Assembly: GCA_902561465.1 (NCBI GenBank)
Contig: CACEPH010000005.1
Coordinates: 1-39,071 of the forward strand
Source: an uncultured Pelagibacteraceae bacterium
GTDB taxonomy: Bacteria > Pseudomonadota > Alphaproteobacteria > Pelagibacterales > Pelagibacteraceae
Reading direction: 5' to 3'
DNA: 39,071 bases
Shown here: one piece after another, positions 28,813 to 37,492 of the stretch
Layout of the letters: every line of letters begins with the position of its first letter
Numbering within the stretch: the first letter of the stretch is position 1
Made by a program: the position numbers and the translations under genes
The notes under the pieces: model-generated
The model's input: only the letters and a program-made list of their open reading frames with translations
What the model was told of the DNA's origin: nothing
The model's database searches: none

Positions 28813-29903
28813 TGAGAAGCGTTGGATCTGTTAAAGAAGATCTTGCTACAGAAAAAAGAGTTTCTATTACACCGGAAAGTGTAAAAAAATTTACTGACCT
28901 AGGTTTTACAATAAATCTTGAAAAAAAATATGCAGAACATTTAGGTATAAGAGATGAAGATTATGAAAAAAATGGTGCAAATATTAATTTTTCAAAAGAG
29001 GAAGTATTTAAAAAGTCAGAAATAATTTTAAAGGTTAACTGCTTATCTAATGATGAAGTTAGTTTTATAAAAAATAAATCCATTTTAATTGCTCAATTTG
29101 ATGCTAGTACTAATAAAGATATAATTAATAAACTAATAAAGAATAATATAAAAATTTTTTCTCTTAATTTGTTGCCCAGAATAAGCAGAGCTCAGTCAAT
29201 GGATGTGCTTTCTTCCCAGGCAAATTTGGCTGGTTATAAAGCAGTTATTGAATCATTTTCAATTTTTGAAAAAGCTATACCAATGATGATGACTGCTGCA
29301 GGAACTATACCTGCTGCAAAAGTTTTAGTTATAGGAGCGGGCGTTGCAGGATTACAAGCGATAGCTACTGCAAAAAGAATGGGTGCAATTGTTTTTGCTA
29401 CAGACGTAAGATCAGCAGTAAAAGAGCAAGTAGAAAGTTTGGGAGGAAAATTTTTAATGGTAGAAGGATCTGAAAATTTAGAAACAGAAGAAGGCTATGC
29501 AAAGGAAACTTCTGAAGAATTCAAAAAAAAACAAGAAAATCTTTTAAGTGAAACGTTAAAAAAAATCGATATTGTGATTTGTACTGCTTTAATTCCAGGC
29601 AAAAAAGCGCCATTAATAATTAAAGAAAATATGATAAAAAATATGAGATCTGGTACTTTAATTTATGATTTAGCAGCAGCCCAGGGGGGCAATGCTGCCT
29701 ACACAGAAGCAGACAAGATCGTAGATAAAAATGGTGTTAAAATAATTGGAGAAAAAAATATTCTTAATAAACTGCCAATTTCAGCTTCAAATTTATATGC
29801 AAAAAATTTATTTAATTTTTTCGCAAATCTTTATGATAAAAAAAATAAAGAAATTAATATTAATTTAAAGGATGAAATAATAAAAGAAACACTAATTAAA
29901 TAA
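28812..29903 (+). CDS. pntAA: NAD(P) transhydrogenase subunit alpha part 1
   Basis: VKEDLATEKRVSITPESVKKF; LPRISRAQSMDVLSSQANLAGYKAV; VLVIGAGVAGLQAIATAKRMGA. Confidence 0.95.
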   Translation: MRSVGSVKEDLATEKRVSITPESVKKFTDLGFTINLEKKYAEHLGIRDEDYEKNGANINFSKEEVFKKSEIILKVNCLSNDEVSFIKNKSILIAQFDASTNKDIINKLIKNNIKIFSLNLLPRISRAQSMDVLSSQANLAGYKAVIESFSIFEKAIPMMMTAAGTIPAAKVLVIGAGVAGLQAIATAKRMGAIVFATDVRSAVKEQVESLGGKFLMVEGSENLETEEGYAKETSEEFKKKQENLLSETLKKIDIVICTALIPGKKAPLIIKENMIKNMRSGTLIYDLAAAQGGNAAYTEADKIVDKNGVKIIGEKNILNKLPISASNLYAKNLFNFFANLYDKKNKEININLKDEIIKETLIK

Positions 29904-29907
29904 GATT

Positions 29908-30216
29908 ATGGAAATAGATCCTTTTATATTTAGATTAAGTATATTTATTCTATCAATTTTTATTGGTTACTACGTTGTTTGGAGTGTCACTCCATCCCTG
30001 CACACTCCTTTAATGTCAGTAACAAATGCAATTTCATCAGTTATTATAGTCGGTGCAATAATTGCTGGACTCTCGGGAGATATAAAAAATATTTTTAATA
30101 CATCAAATATATTTGGTTTTTTTGCAATTTTTTTAGCAGCAATAAATATCTTTGGAGGTTTTTTAGTAACACAAAGAATGCTGCAAATGTACAAAAAGAA
30201 AAAGAAAAATAAATAG
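29908..30216 (+). CDS. pntAB: NAD(P) transhydrogenase subunit alpha part 2
   Basis: YYVVWSVTPSLHTPLMSVTNAISSVIIVGAI; GGFLVTQRMLQMYKKKK. Confidence 0.93.
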   Translation: MEIDPFIFRLSIFILSIFIGYYVVWSVTPSLHTPLMSVTNAISSVIIVGAIIAGLSGDIKNIFNTSNIFGFFAIFLAAINIFGGFLVTQRMLQMYKKKKKNK

Positions 30217-30218
30217 AT

Positions 30219-31616
30219 ATGTCTGCAAATTTATCAGCGATATTTTACCTAATTTCTGGTGTGTTATTTATTTTAGCTTTGAGAGGATTATCATCTCCCG
30301 AAACATCAAGAAAGGGCAATTTATTTGGTATTTTAGGAATGATAATTGCTATAACTGTAACTTTTTTATCTGTAGGAAATTTTTCTATCGGTTTTATTTA
30401 TGTATTAATTTTATTACTTGCAGGTGGATCGATAGGAACTTTAATAGCCTACAAAATACCAATGACAGCAATGCCAGAATTGGTTGCTGGCTTTCACAGT
30501 CTTGTAGGTTTAGCAGCAGTTTTTGTAGGAATATCAGCTTTTTTAAACCCAGAAGCTTTTAATCTTGGTTTACGAGGAAATATTAAAATTGCGAGTTTGG
30601 TTGAAATGTCAATAGGTGCCGCAATAGGAGCAATTACTTTTTCAGGATCAATAATAGCTTTTTTAAAACTTCGCGGAATAATGTCAGGTTCACCAATAAC
30701 GTTTAAAGGACAACACTACCTTAACTTATTACTAGGTATCGTAATTATAGTATTGATCTTTTATCTTTGTAATACACAGTCCGAAAGCTTCTTTTGGAGA
30801 TTAATTCAAATATCTTTTTTATTAGGACTTTTATTAATTATACCGATTGGCGGGGCCGACATGCCAGTTGTAATTTCCATGCTAAATTCTTATTCTGGAT
30901 GGGCTGCAGCTGGAATTGGTTTTACTTTAGAAAATAGTGCATTAATTATTACTGGTGCTTTAGTTGGTTCTTCTGGTGCAATTTTATCTTACATAATGTG
31001 TAAAGGAATGAACCGATCATTTTTTAATGTCATTTTAGGAGGATTCGGCGGAACAGATCAAACATTATCTTCTAAAGGTAAAGATAAAAAACCAGTTAAA
31101 AGTGGCAACGCAGAAGATGCGGCTTTTCTTATGAAAAATGCATCTTCAGTAATAATAGTTCCGGGTTATGGAATGGCTGTTGCACAAGCTCAGCATGCAT
31201 TAAGAGAGATGGTAGATTCTTTAAAAAAAAATGATGTCAAAGTTTCTTATGCAGTTCATCCCGTTGCCGGAAGAATGCCCGGTCATATGAATGTATTACT
31301 GGCTGAAGCAAATGTGCCGTATGATGAAGTTTTTGAATTAGACGAAATTAACAATGATTTTGCTAACTGCGATGTAGCATATGTTATTGGAGCAAATGAC
31401 GTCACAAATCCAATAGCAAAGACTGATCCTCAAAGTCCAATATATGGAATGCCAATACTTGATGTAGAAAAATCAAAATCAGTCCTATTTGTTAAAAGAA
31501 GTTTATCACCTGGTTATGCAGGTGTAGACAACGAACTATTTTATAGAGACAATACATTAATGCTTTTTTCAGATGCAAAGAAAATGACAGAGGAGATAGT
31601 AAAAAGTCTTAACTGA
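30219..31616 (+). CDS. pntB: NAD(P) transhydrogenase subunit beta
   Basis: MPELVAGFHSLVGLAAVFVG; IIVPGYGMAVAQAQHALREMVD; HPVAGRMPGHMNVLLAEANVPYDEV. Confidence 0.96.
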   Translation: MSANLSAIFYLISGVLFILALRGLSSPETSRKGNLFGILGMIIAITVTFLSVGNFSIGFIYVLILLLAGGSIGTLIAYKIPMTAMPELVAGFHSLVGLAAVFVGISAFLNPEAFNLGLRGNIKIASLVEMSIGAAIGAITFSGSIIAFLKLRGIMSGSPITFKGQHYLNLLLGIVIIVLIFYLCNTQSESFFWRLIQISFLLGLLLIIPIGGADMPVVISMLNSYSGWAAAGIGFTLENSALIITGALVGSSGAILSYIMCKGMNRSFFNVILGGFGGTDQTLSSKGKDKKPVKSGNAEDAAFLMKNASSVIIVPGYGMAVAQAQHALREMVDSLKKNDVKVSYAVHPVAGRMPGHMNVLLAEANVPYDEVFELDEINNDFANCDVAYVIGANDVTNPIAKTDPQSPIYGMPILDVEKSKSVLFVKRSLSPGYAGVDNELFYRDNTLMLFSDAKKMTEEIVKSLN

Positions 31617-31620
31617 AAAT

Positions 31621-32319
31621 ATGAAAACTAAAATTTTTTGCGACAGCGCAGATTTTAAAACTATTAAAAAGTTTTACAAAAGCTCTTTAGTGAGCGGTTT
31701 TACAACAAATCCAAGCTTGATGAAATCATCAGGAGCAAGAGATTACAAAAGCTATTCTTTAAAATTGCTCAAAGTATGCAAAAAAAAACCTATTTCATTA
31801 GAAGTTTTCGGAGACAACAATGAACAGATGCTCAGACAAGCATTAATAATAAATTCTTGGGGTAAAAATATTTACGTCAAAATACCAGTGGTAAATTCGA
31901 AGGGTAAGTTTTCAGGAAAAGTAATAAATAAACTTAGTAAAAAAGGTATAAAGCTTAATATTACCGCAGTGTATACAGTAAATCAGGTTAAAAAAATTCT
32001 TAAAAATATTAATAAAAATTCAAAAACTATAATATCAATCTTTTCAGGCAGAATGAGTGATGTTGGAAAGGATCCGATTCCAATTATAAAAGAAAGTGTG
32101 AGAATGACAAAAAAGATGAAAAAAGTTGAAATACTTTGGGCCAGCACAAGAGAGGCTTATAATTATTTGCAAGCAAAAGATTATGGCTGTTCAATAATTA
32201 CCATGCCACCTGCTATAATTGAAAAAATATCAAAATTTGGCAAGACGCAGCAAGAATTAACATTAGATACTGTAAGAAAATTTTTAAAGGATAGCAGAGA
32301 CTCGAAATTTAAAATATAA
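31621..32319 (+). CDS. Transaldolase-family / fructose-6-phosphate aldolase-like protein
   Basis: IFCDSADFKTIKKF; SGFTTNPSLMKSSG; NIYVKIPVVNSKG; GIKLNITAVYTVNQV. Confidence 0.8.
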   Translation: MKTKIFCDSADFKTIKKFYKSSLVSGFTTNPSLMKSSGARDYKSYSLKLLKVCKKKPISLEVFGDNNEQMLRQALIINSWGKNIYVKIPVVNSKGKFSGKVINKLSKKGIKLNITAVYTVNQVKKILKNINKNSKTIISIFSGRMSDVGKDPIPIIKESVRMTKKMKKVEILWASTREAYNYLQAKDYGCSIITMPPAIIEKISKFGKTQQELTLDTVRKFLKDSRDSKFKI

Positions 32320-32327
32320 TTAAAAAT

Positions 32328-33302
32328 ATGAAAAAAGTAGCACTTATAACTGGAATTACTGGACAAGACGGATCTTATCTTGCGGAATTATTATTAAGCA
32401 AGGGTTACGAAGTTCATGGAATTGTAAGAAGAGTTGCTCTAGAAGACGAAACACATAGACTTTGGAGAATAAGAAAAATTTTAAAAGATATAAATTTACA
32501 TGCAGGTTCTTTAGAAAGTTATGCAAGTTTGTTTAATATTATTTTAAAAATTAAGCCAACCGAAGTTTATCATTTAGCTGCACAAAGTTATGTTGGATAT
32601 TCCTTTGAAGATGAATTTTCAACTCTTAATATTAATATTAACGGAACTCATTATCTTCTTTCAGCTGTAAAAGAATTTGCTGACAGAAAAATAAAATTTT
32701 ATTTTGCTGGATCTTCAGAAATGTTTGGAAAAGTTAAACAAATTCCACAAAATGAAGATACAGTTTTTAATCCAAGATCTTCATACGGTATATCAAAGGT
32801 CACAGGTTATTATTTAACTAAAAATTATAGAGAAGCTTACAAATTGCACGCATCAAATGGAATACTATTTAATCATGAATCGCCAAGAAGAGGATTTGAA
32901 TTTGTAACTAGAAAAATATCTCATGCTGTTGCTAAAATAAAAAATGGATCAAAAGAAAAATTAAAATTAGGTAATATGAAAGCAAAAAGAGACTGGGGTC
33001 ATGCGAAGGACTATGTGGAAGCTATGTGGTTGATGCTTCAAAAAGATAATCCAGGAGATTATGTTGTAGGAACGGGTCAAGAAAATTCAGTAGAAGAATT
33101 TGCCAAGAAAGCATTTAATCATGTTGGTCTAAATTATAAAGATCATATAGTTATAGATCAAAAATTAATAAGACCGTCAGAAGTGGACACTCTTTTAGCT
33201 GACACTTCCAAGGCAAAAAAAATTTTAAAATGGGAACCCAAAGTATCTTTTGATGATTTGGTAATTGATATGGTTGAAAGTGATTTAAAAAATATTAATT
33301 AA
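32328..33302 (+). CDS. gmd: GDP-mannose 4,6-dehydratase
   Basis: ALITGITGQDGSYLAELLLSKGYEVHGIVRR; YHLAAQSYVGYSFE; GILFNHESPRRGFEFVTRKIS; KRDWGHAKDYVEAMW. Confidence 0.9.
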   Translation: MKKVALITGITGQDGSYLAELLLSKGYEVHGIVRRVALEDETHRLWRIRKILKDINLHAGSLESYASLFNIILKIKPTEVYHLAAQSYVGYSFEDEFSTLNININGTHYLLSAVKEFADRKIKFYFAGSSEMFGKVKQIPQNEDTVFNPRSSYGISKVTGYYLTKNYREAYKLHASNGILFNHESPRRGFEFVTRKISHAVAKIKNGSKEKLKLGNMKAKRDWGHAKDYVEAMWLMLQKDNPGDYVVGTGQENSVEEFAKKAFNHVGLNYKDHIVIDQKLIRPSEVDTLLADTSKAKKILKWEPKVSFDDLVIDMVESDLKNIN

Positions 33303-33303
33303 A

Positions 33304-33321
33304 TTTAACCAAATATATTTA
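33304..33321 (+). repeat. 18-bp direct repeat, copy 1 (TTTAACCAAATATATTTA)
   Basis: Identical to 34260..34277; begins 2 nt after the gmd stop. Confidence 0.85.
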
Positions 33322-33349
33322 AATATAAAAAATTAATTAAATAAAAATA

Positions 33350-34216
33350 ATGTTTAAATTAAAGATAAAAACTTTTTTACGTAAAAATTATCCAAACTTA
33401 TATGAAATAATAAAAATTATTTATTCAAGAATTATCTTTAAAAGAAAAAATAATATAAAATTTTCAGGATGGGGCTTAACTACTACCCAATCTCCTCCTT
33501 GGATTGGAACATCAAAAAATAAAACTTATATTGGTTTTAAAAATGCTAAAGATATTTTGTACAATAAAATTAAACAAAACAAGTTTTACTTATCTCAATT
33601 TTATAGCCATCCTGAAATTAAAAATTTTGATGATGTTATAGAAATGTTTGAGCAATTAGATTATAGACATTATATTATATATTATAGCGCACTACTCGCC
33701 TTTGAAAATACTCATAGTAGAAATATTGTTGAATGCGGCACTTGTGATGGATTAACAATATTTTTTAGCATAGCAAAATATAAAGAAGATAATAATTTTA
33801 AAGCTTATTTATATGATTCCTGGAGTGAAATGAAAAGTGAGCACCTTTTAACTAAAAAAGAAAAAGAAAAAGCTGGCGATTATAAATACTTAAATATAGA
33901 TACTACAAAAAAAAATTTATCAGATTTTCAAAGCAATTTAATTTTTAACAAAGGTTATATACCTGAAGTTTTTAAAAATAGCGATAACCCCAAAAATATT
34001 TCTTGGTTACATATTGATTTGAATTCTTCAATGCCAACACAAGAATCTTTAAAACTTTTTTATCCTATATTAGAGAAAAACGGTGTTATTGTCCTAGATG
34101 ATTATGGTTGGGATGGATTTGAAGAGACAAGAGAAGTTGTAGAGGATTTTTTTATTGATAAAAAAATAACTTTCTTACATTTAATAACAGGCCAAGCGCT
34201 CATAATCAAAAGATAA
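33350..34216 (+). CDS. TylF/MycF-like class I methyltransferase-like protein
   Basis: NIVECGTCDGLTIFFSIA; LHIDLNSSMPTQESLKLFYPILEKNGVIVLDDYGWDGF. Confidence 0.65.
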   Translation: MFKLKIKTFLRKNYPNLYEIIKIIYSRIIFKRKNNIKFSGWGLTTTQSPPWIGTSKNKTYIGFKNAKDILYNKIKQNKFYLSQFYSHPEIKNFDDVIEMFEQLDYRHYIIYYSALLAFENTHSRNIVECGTCDGLTIFFSIAKYKEDNNFKAYLYDSWSEMKSEHLLTKKEKEKAGDYKYLNIDTTKKNLSDFQSNLIFNKGYIPEVFKNSDNPKNISWLHIDLNSSMPTQESLKLFYPILEKNGVIVLDDYGWDGFEETREVVEDFFIDKKITFLHLITGQALIIKR

Positions 34217-34259
34217 GAAAAAAAAGTTTTAATTTTTGTATTTTTAATTATTAATTTAG

Positions 34260-34277
34260 TTTAACCAAATATATTTA
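34260..34277 (+). repeat. 18-bp direct repeat, copy 2 (TTTAACCAAATATATTTA)
   Basis: Identical to 33304..33321; overlaps the 3' end of the 40-aa minus-strand ORF. Confidence 0.85.
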
Positions 34278-34383
34278 CTATAAGTCCAATAAAACCTAAT
34301 ATAAATATACCTCCAAATATTGCAGCTAAGGTTATCCCTAATACTAATTTATCCTGACTGGTCATTTTATGTTCATCGCTCAT
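34261..34383 (-). CDS. Small single-TM protein, 40 aa (not in the supplied ORF track)
   Basis: Translates MSDEHKMTSQDKLVLGITLAAIFGGIFILGFIGLIVNIFG*; polar N-terminus plus hydrophobic segment. Confidence 0.55.
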   Translation of the reverse strand: MSDEHKMTSQDKLVLGITLAAIFGGIFILGFIGLIVNIFG

Positions 34384-34448
34384 AAAAATACTTGACTTTT
34401 ACATATATACTTTAACTATCCTCTTTTAAAGAGAATAAGATCAAAAAT

Positions 34449-34565
34449 ATGAACTATTTTATCATTTTAATTGTAATAATTATTCTTTTAGTTTTTTTTA
34501 TATATCGTAGAAATAAAAAGAAAAAAAAGGTAGACCATAGTGACGATATTTATTCATTATGGTAA
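34449..34565 (+). CDS. Small single-TM protein, 38 aa (not in the supplied ORF track)
   Basis: Translates MNYFIILIVIIILLVFFIYRRNKKKKKVDHSDDIYSLW*; TM segment then a positive cluster. Confidence 0.5.
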   Translation: MNYFIILIVIIILLVFFIYRRNKKKKKVDHSDDIYSLW

Positions 34566-34614
34566 AGTATATTCAATTCCAATTCGATCGTAAGTTTCTA
34601 ATTGAGGACAAAAA

Positions 34615-34851
34615 ATGAATTCAAAACTGTTGACTCCATTAAATAAACCGTGGTTCAAATTTGTAATGATCTTAGGATTTATAGTTGTCCCGGTTATTAT
34701 GGGTGTTGTTTTTTTTCTAGTGATAACCCCCATAGGTCTTGTTATGAAAATAATGGGCAAGGATTTATTAAATAAAAAATACGATAAAGCAAAAAAGACC
34801 TATTGGATTAAACGTGACAAACCTTTTGGTACAATGAAACGTCAATTTTGA
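34615..34851 (+). CDS. SxtJ-like small membrane protein
   Basis: Two hydrophobic segments then GLVMKIMGKDLLNKKYDKAKKTYWIKRDKP, resembling the SxtJ family C-terminus; directly precedes the carbamoyltransferase. Confidence 0.65.
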   Translation: MNSKLLTPLNKPWFKFVMILGFIVVPVIMGVVFFLVITPIGLVMKIMGKDLLNKKYDKAKKTYWIKRDKPFGTMKRQF

Positions 34852-34864
34852 CTATTTTAAAAAA

Positions 34865-36703
34865 GTGACTTCAATATTAGGTATATCTGCATTTTATCAT
34901 GATAGTGCTGCGGCGCTAATACTGGATGGAAAAATAATCGCAGCAGCCCAGGAGGAAAGATTTTCCAGAAAAAAACATGACCCTAGTTATCCATTTCATG
35001 CTGTTGAATATGTTTTAAAAGAATCAGGTTTAAAGCTAAACGGGATTGATTATATAGCTTTTTATGAAAAACCCTTTTTGAAATTTGAAAGATTATTGAA
35101 AACTTATTTAGCTTTCGCTCCTAAAGGATTTGAGTCTTTTAGTAAGTCAATGCCTTTGTGGTTGAGGGAAAAATTATTTCAAAAAAAAATGCTTTTTAAT
35201 GAATTAAAAAGTCATGATGAAAACTTTAAAGATATTAATAAAATTTATTTTTCTGAACACCACTTGAGTCATGCGGCAAGTGCTTTTTATCCATCACCTT
35301 TTAAAAATGCAACTATTTTAACCTTGGATGGGGTAGGAGAGTGGGCAACCACGACCGTAGCAAAAGGAGATGGTCGAGATTTGGAAATATTAAAAGAAAT
35401 ACATTTCCCCCATTCAATCGGTTTGCTTTATTCTGCCTTTACTTATTATACGGGCTTCAAGGTTCTCAGTGGCGAATATAAAGTTATGGGTTTAGCTCCA
35501 TATGGAAATCCAAAATATAAAAAATTAATTTTTGATAAATTGATTGATCTAAAAGAGGATGGAACTTTTAGGTTGAATATGGACTATTTTGATTATGCAA
35601 CAGGTTTAAAAATGATAAATAATAAATTTTCAAAATTATTTGGCCAACCCGCACGAAATTCTCAAAAAGATTTACTTACACAATTCCATATGGATATAGC
35701 CTCGTCAATTCAAGCAGTTACTGAAGAAATTGTTTTGCGATTAACCAAATCTATCGCTAAGGAATATGATAGTAAAAATTTATGTATGGCAGGAGGAGTT
35801 GCTTTAAATTGTGTAGCAAATGGTAAAATTTTAAAAGAAAAAATTTTTGATAATATATGGATACAACCTGCTTCAGGAGATGCGGGTGGAGCTTTGGGAG
35901 CAGCTCTTGGTTTGTGGTATAAAGAATTAAAAAACCAGCGTTCTGTAAAAACTGTTGATGAAATGAAAGGTTCTTATCTTGGACCAAAATTTAATGATAA
36001 TGAAATTGAAGAAAACCTAAAAAGTCTAGGAGCAAAATATGAAACATTTTCTGAAGATGAAGTAATAAAAATTGCAGCAGAAGAATTGTCAAAAGACAAA
36101 ATTGTAGGATGGTTTCAAGGAAGAATGGAATTTGGTCCTAGAGCCTTAGGAGCAAGGTCAATAATAGCTAATCCACAATCTGAAAAAATGCAGAAAAAAT
36201 TAAATATGAAGGTTAAATTTAGAGAAAGTTTTAGACCATTTGCGCCTTCAATTTTGAGTGAGAATGTTTCGGACTGGTTTGAGTTAGATAAAGACAGCCC
36301 CTATATGCTCTTGGTTGCTGATGTAAAAAAAAATCTCCAGATACCCATGTCTGAGTCTGATCAAAAACTTTTTGGTATTGATAAGTTAAATATCAAAAGA
36401 TCATCTATTCCAGCTATAACTCATGTCGATTACTCTGCAAGAATTCAAACTGTTCATAAAGATACAAACTTAAAATTTTATAAATTATTAAAAGAATTTA
36501 ATAAAATTACAAGTTGTCCCATACTAGTTAATACTTCTTTTAACGTAAGAGGAGAACCAATAGTTTGTACCGTGACAGATGCTTTTAAATGCTTTATGGG
36601 AACAGATTTAGATCTATTAATATGTGAAAATTTTATTTTATATAAAGAAAAGCAAAAAGCTGAATTAAAAAATAACTATAAGGATAAATTTAAACTTGAT
36701 TAA
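34865..36703 (+). CDS. NodU/CmcH-type carbamoyltransferase
   Basis: GTG start; ILGISAFYHDSAAALILDGKIIAAAQEERFSRKKHDPSYP; EHHLSHAASAFYPSPF; CMAGGVALNCVANGK; GRMEFGPRALGARSI; VNTSFNVRGEPIVCT. Confidence 0.93.
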   Translation: MTSILGISAFYHDSAAALILDGKIIAAAQEERFSRKKHDPSYPFHAVEYVLKESGLKLNGIDYIAFYEKPFLKFERLLKTYLAFAPKGFESFSKSMPLWLREKLFQKKMLFNELKSHDENFKDINKIYFSEHHLSHAASAFYPSPFKNATILTLDGVGEWATTTVAKGDGRDLEILKEIHFPHSIGLLYSAFTYYTGFKVLSGEYKVMGLAPYGNPKYKKLIFDKLIDLKEDGTFRLNMDYFDYATGLKMINNKFSKLFGQPARNSQKDLLTQFHMDIASSIQAVTEEIVLRLTKSIAKEYDSKNLCMAGGVALNCVANGKILKEKIFDNIWIQPASGDAGGALGAALGLWYKELKNQRSVKTVDEMKGSYLGPKFNDNEIEENLKSLGAKYETFSEDEVIKIAAEELSKDKIVGWFQGRMEFGPRALGARSIIANPQSEKMQKKLNMKVKFRESFRPFAPSILSENVSDWFELDKDSPYMLLVADVKKNLQIPMSESDQKLFGIDKLNIKRSSIPAITHVDYSARIQTVHKDTNLKFYKLLKEFNKITSCPILVNTSFNVRGEPIVCTVTDAFKCFMGTDLDLLICENFILYKEKQKAELKNNYKDKFKLD

Positions 36704-36710
36704 TAAATCT

Positions 36711-36732
36711 AAAGGGGCGTTCTGTTGCCCGG
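36711..36732 (+). repeat. 22-bp direct repeat, copy 1 (AAAGGGGCGTTCTGTTGCCCGG)
   Basis: Exact match to 37190..37211, which is part of the ssrA 3' hairpin; starts 8 nt after the carbamoyltransferase stop. Confidence 0.9.
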
Positions 36733-36812
36733 CATAAGTTCATTATTAGCATAAATAAACGCTTATTAAAATACTTCGTGTAAAACTTCGTGTAGTAGAT
36801 TATTGTTTATTA

Positions 36813-37181
36813 ATGAATATATTGATTATTCTATCTTTACTCACAGTATTAATAATTACTGGAATTTCTTGTTTAGGAATTTTTCTTACTAGAAAATTTA
36901 AAACAATTAAAAACTATACATCAAAAACTCCAACAATTTTATTTTTAGTTATTTTAACAATTTTTGTATTTTTTTGGAATTTGGGAGTGGATGGCAACAT
37001 TGCTACTGCGGTTGGATTTGTAACAGGTTTTGTATATCTATTTTCAATACCGTGTGCTTTTTTAGCAGTATTTATAATGAATAAGTTTAAAAATAATAAA
37101 AAAGAGTTTTGGAATAGTTGGTTTTTTTCTTTAATACCAATTTTTATTATACTTATAAAACAATCTATTTTTGGAAATTAA
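36813..37181 (+). CDS. Small multi-pass membrane protein, 122 aa
   Basis: ATG-initiated ORF with four hydrophobic segments; no recognised family. Confidence 0.6.
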   Translation: MNILIILSLLTVLIITGISCLGIFLTRKFKTIKNYTSKTPTILFLVILTIFVFFWNLGVDGNIATAVGFVTGFVYLFSIPCAFLAVFIMNKFKNNKKEFWNSWFFSLIPIFIILIKQSIFGN

Positions 37182-37188
37182 GTTATTT

Positions 37189-37217
37189 AAAAGGGGCGTT
37201 CTGTTGCCCGGTGCCCC
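37189..37217 (-). terminator. 3' hairpin of the ssrA coding piece / possible intrinsic terminator
   Basis: Minus strand GGGGC-ACCGGGCAACAGAAC-GCCCC-TTTT; may be a structural element of the mature RNA rather than only a terminator. Confidence 0.5.
37190..37211 (+). repeat. 22-bp direct repeat, copy 2, within the ssrA 3' end
   Basis: Exact match to 36711..36732. Confidence 0.9.
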
Positions 37218-37445
37218 AGACCGCGCTTTCTTAAATAAATTTAAGCAGCGAGAGCAAATTTATCATTTGCAATTATAATTAGCCCGATAACGACGGAACA
37301 ATCCCGAACGAAAGAATAGCCTTTAGACACTAGTCGAATCTGATTCACCCCCGTAAGTTGTAAATGGTGGAGGTGGTGGGTAATGCTCCCACGTCCTCAA
37401 TGTTTATTACGAAATTCGTTTATCGTCGTAGTTGGAAAACCAACA
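37190..37445 (-). ncRNA. ssrA: tmRNA, circularly permuted two-piece (alphaproteobacterial type)
   Basis: Minus strand: acceptor piece ends T-arm GTGGG-AGCATTA-CCCAC, CACCTCC-ACCA (37365), 12-nt spacer, coding piece starts GGGGGTG (37352) AATCAGATTCGAC; GGGGGTG pairs with CACCTCC; tag GCA AAT GAT AAA TTT GCT CTC GCT GCT TAA = ANDKFALAA*. Outer ends approximate. Confidence 0.9.
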
Positions 37446-37492
37446 CTTATAATATAAAACATTATTTTAAAGATTCAATTTATTTGTGTTAT

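Noticed and set aside
36813-37181. 122-aa membrane protein as a phage/toxin-antitoxin component of a mobile element
   Set aside because: No integrase, toxin or phage motif is visible; only the repeat flanks support mobility
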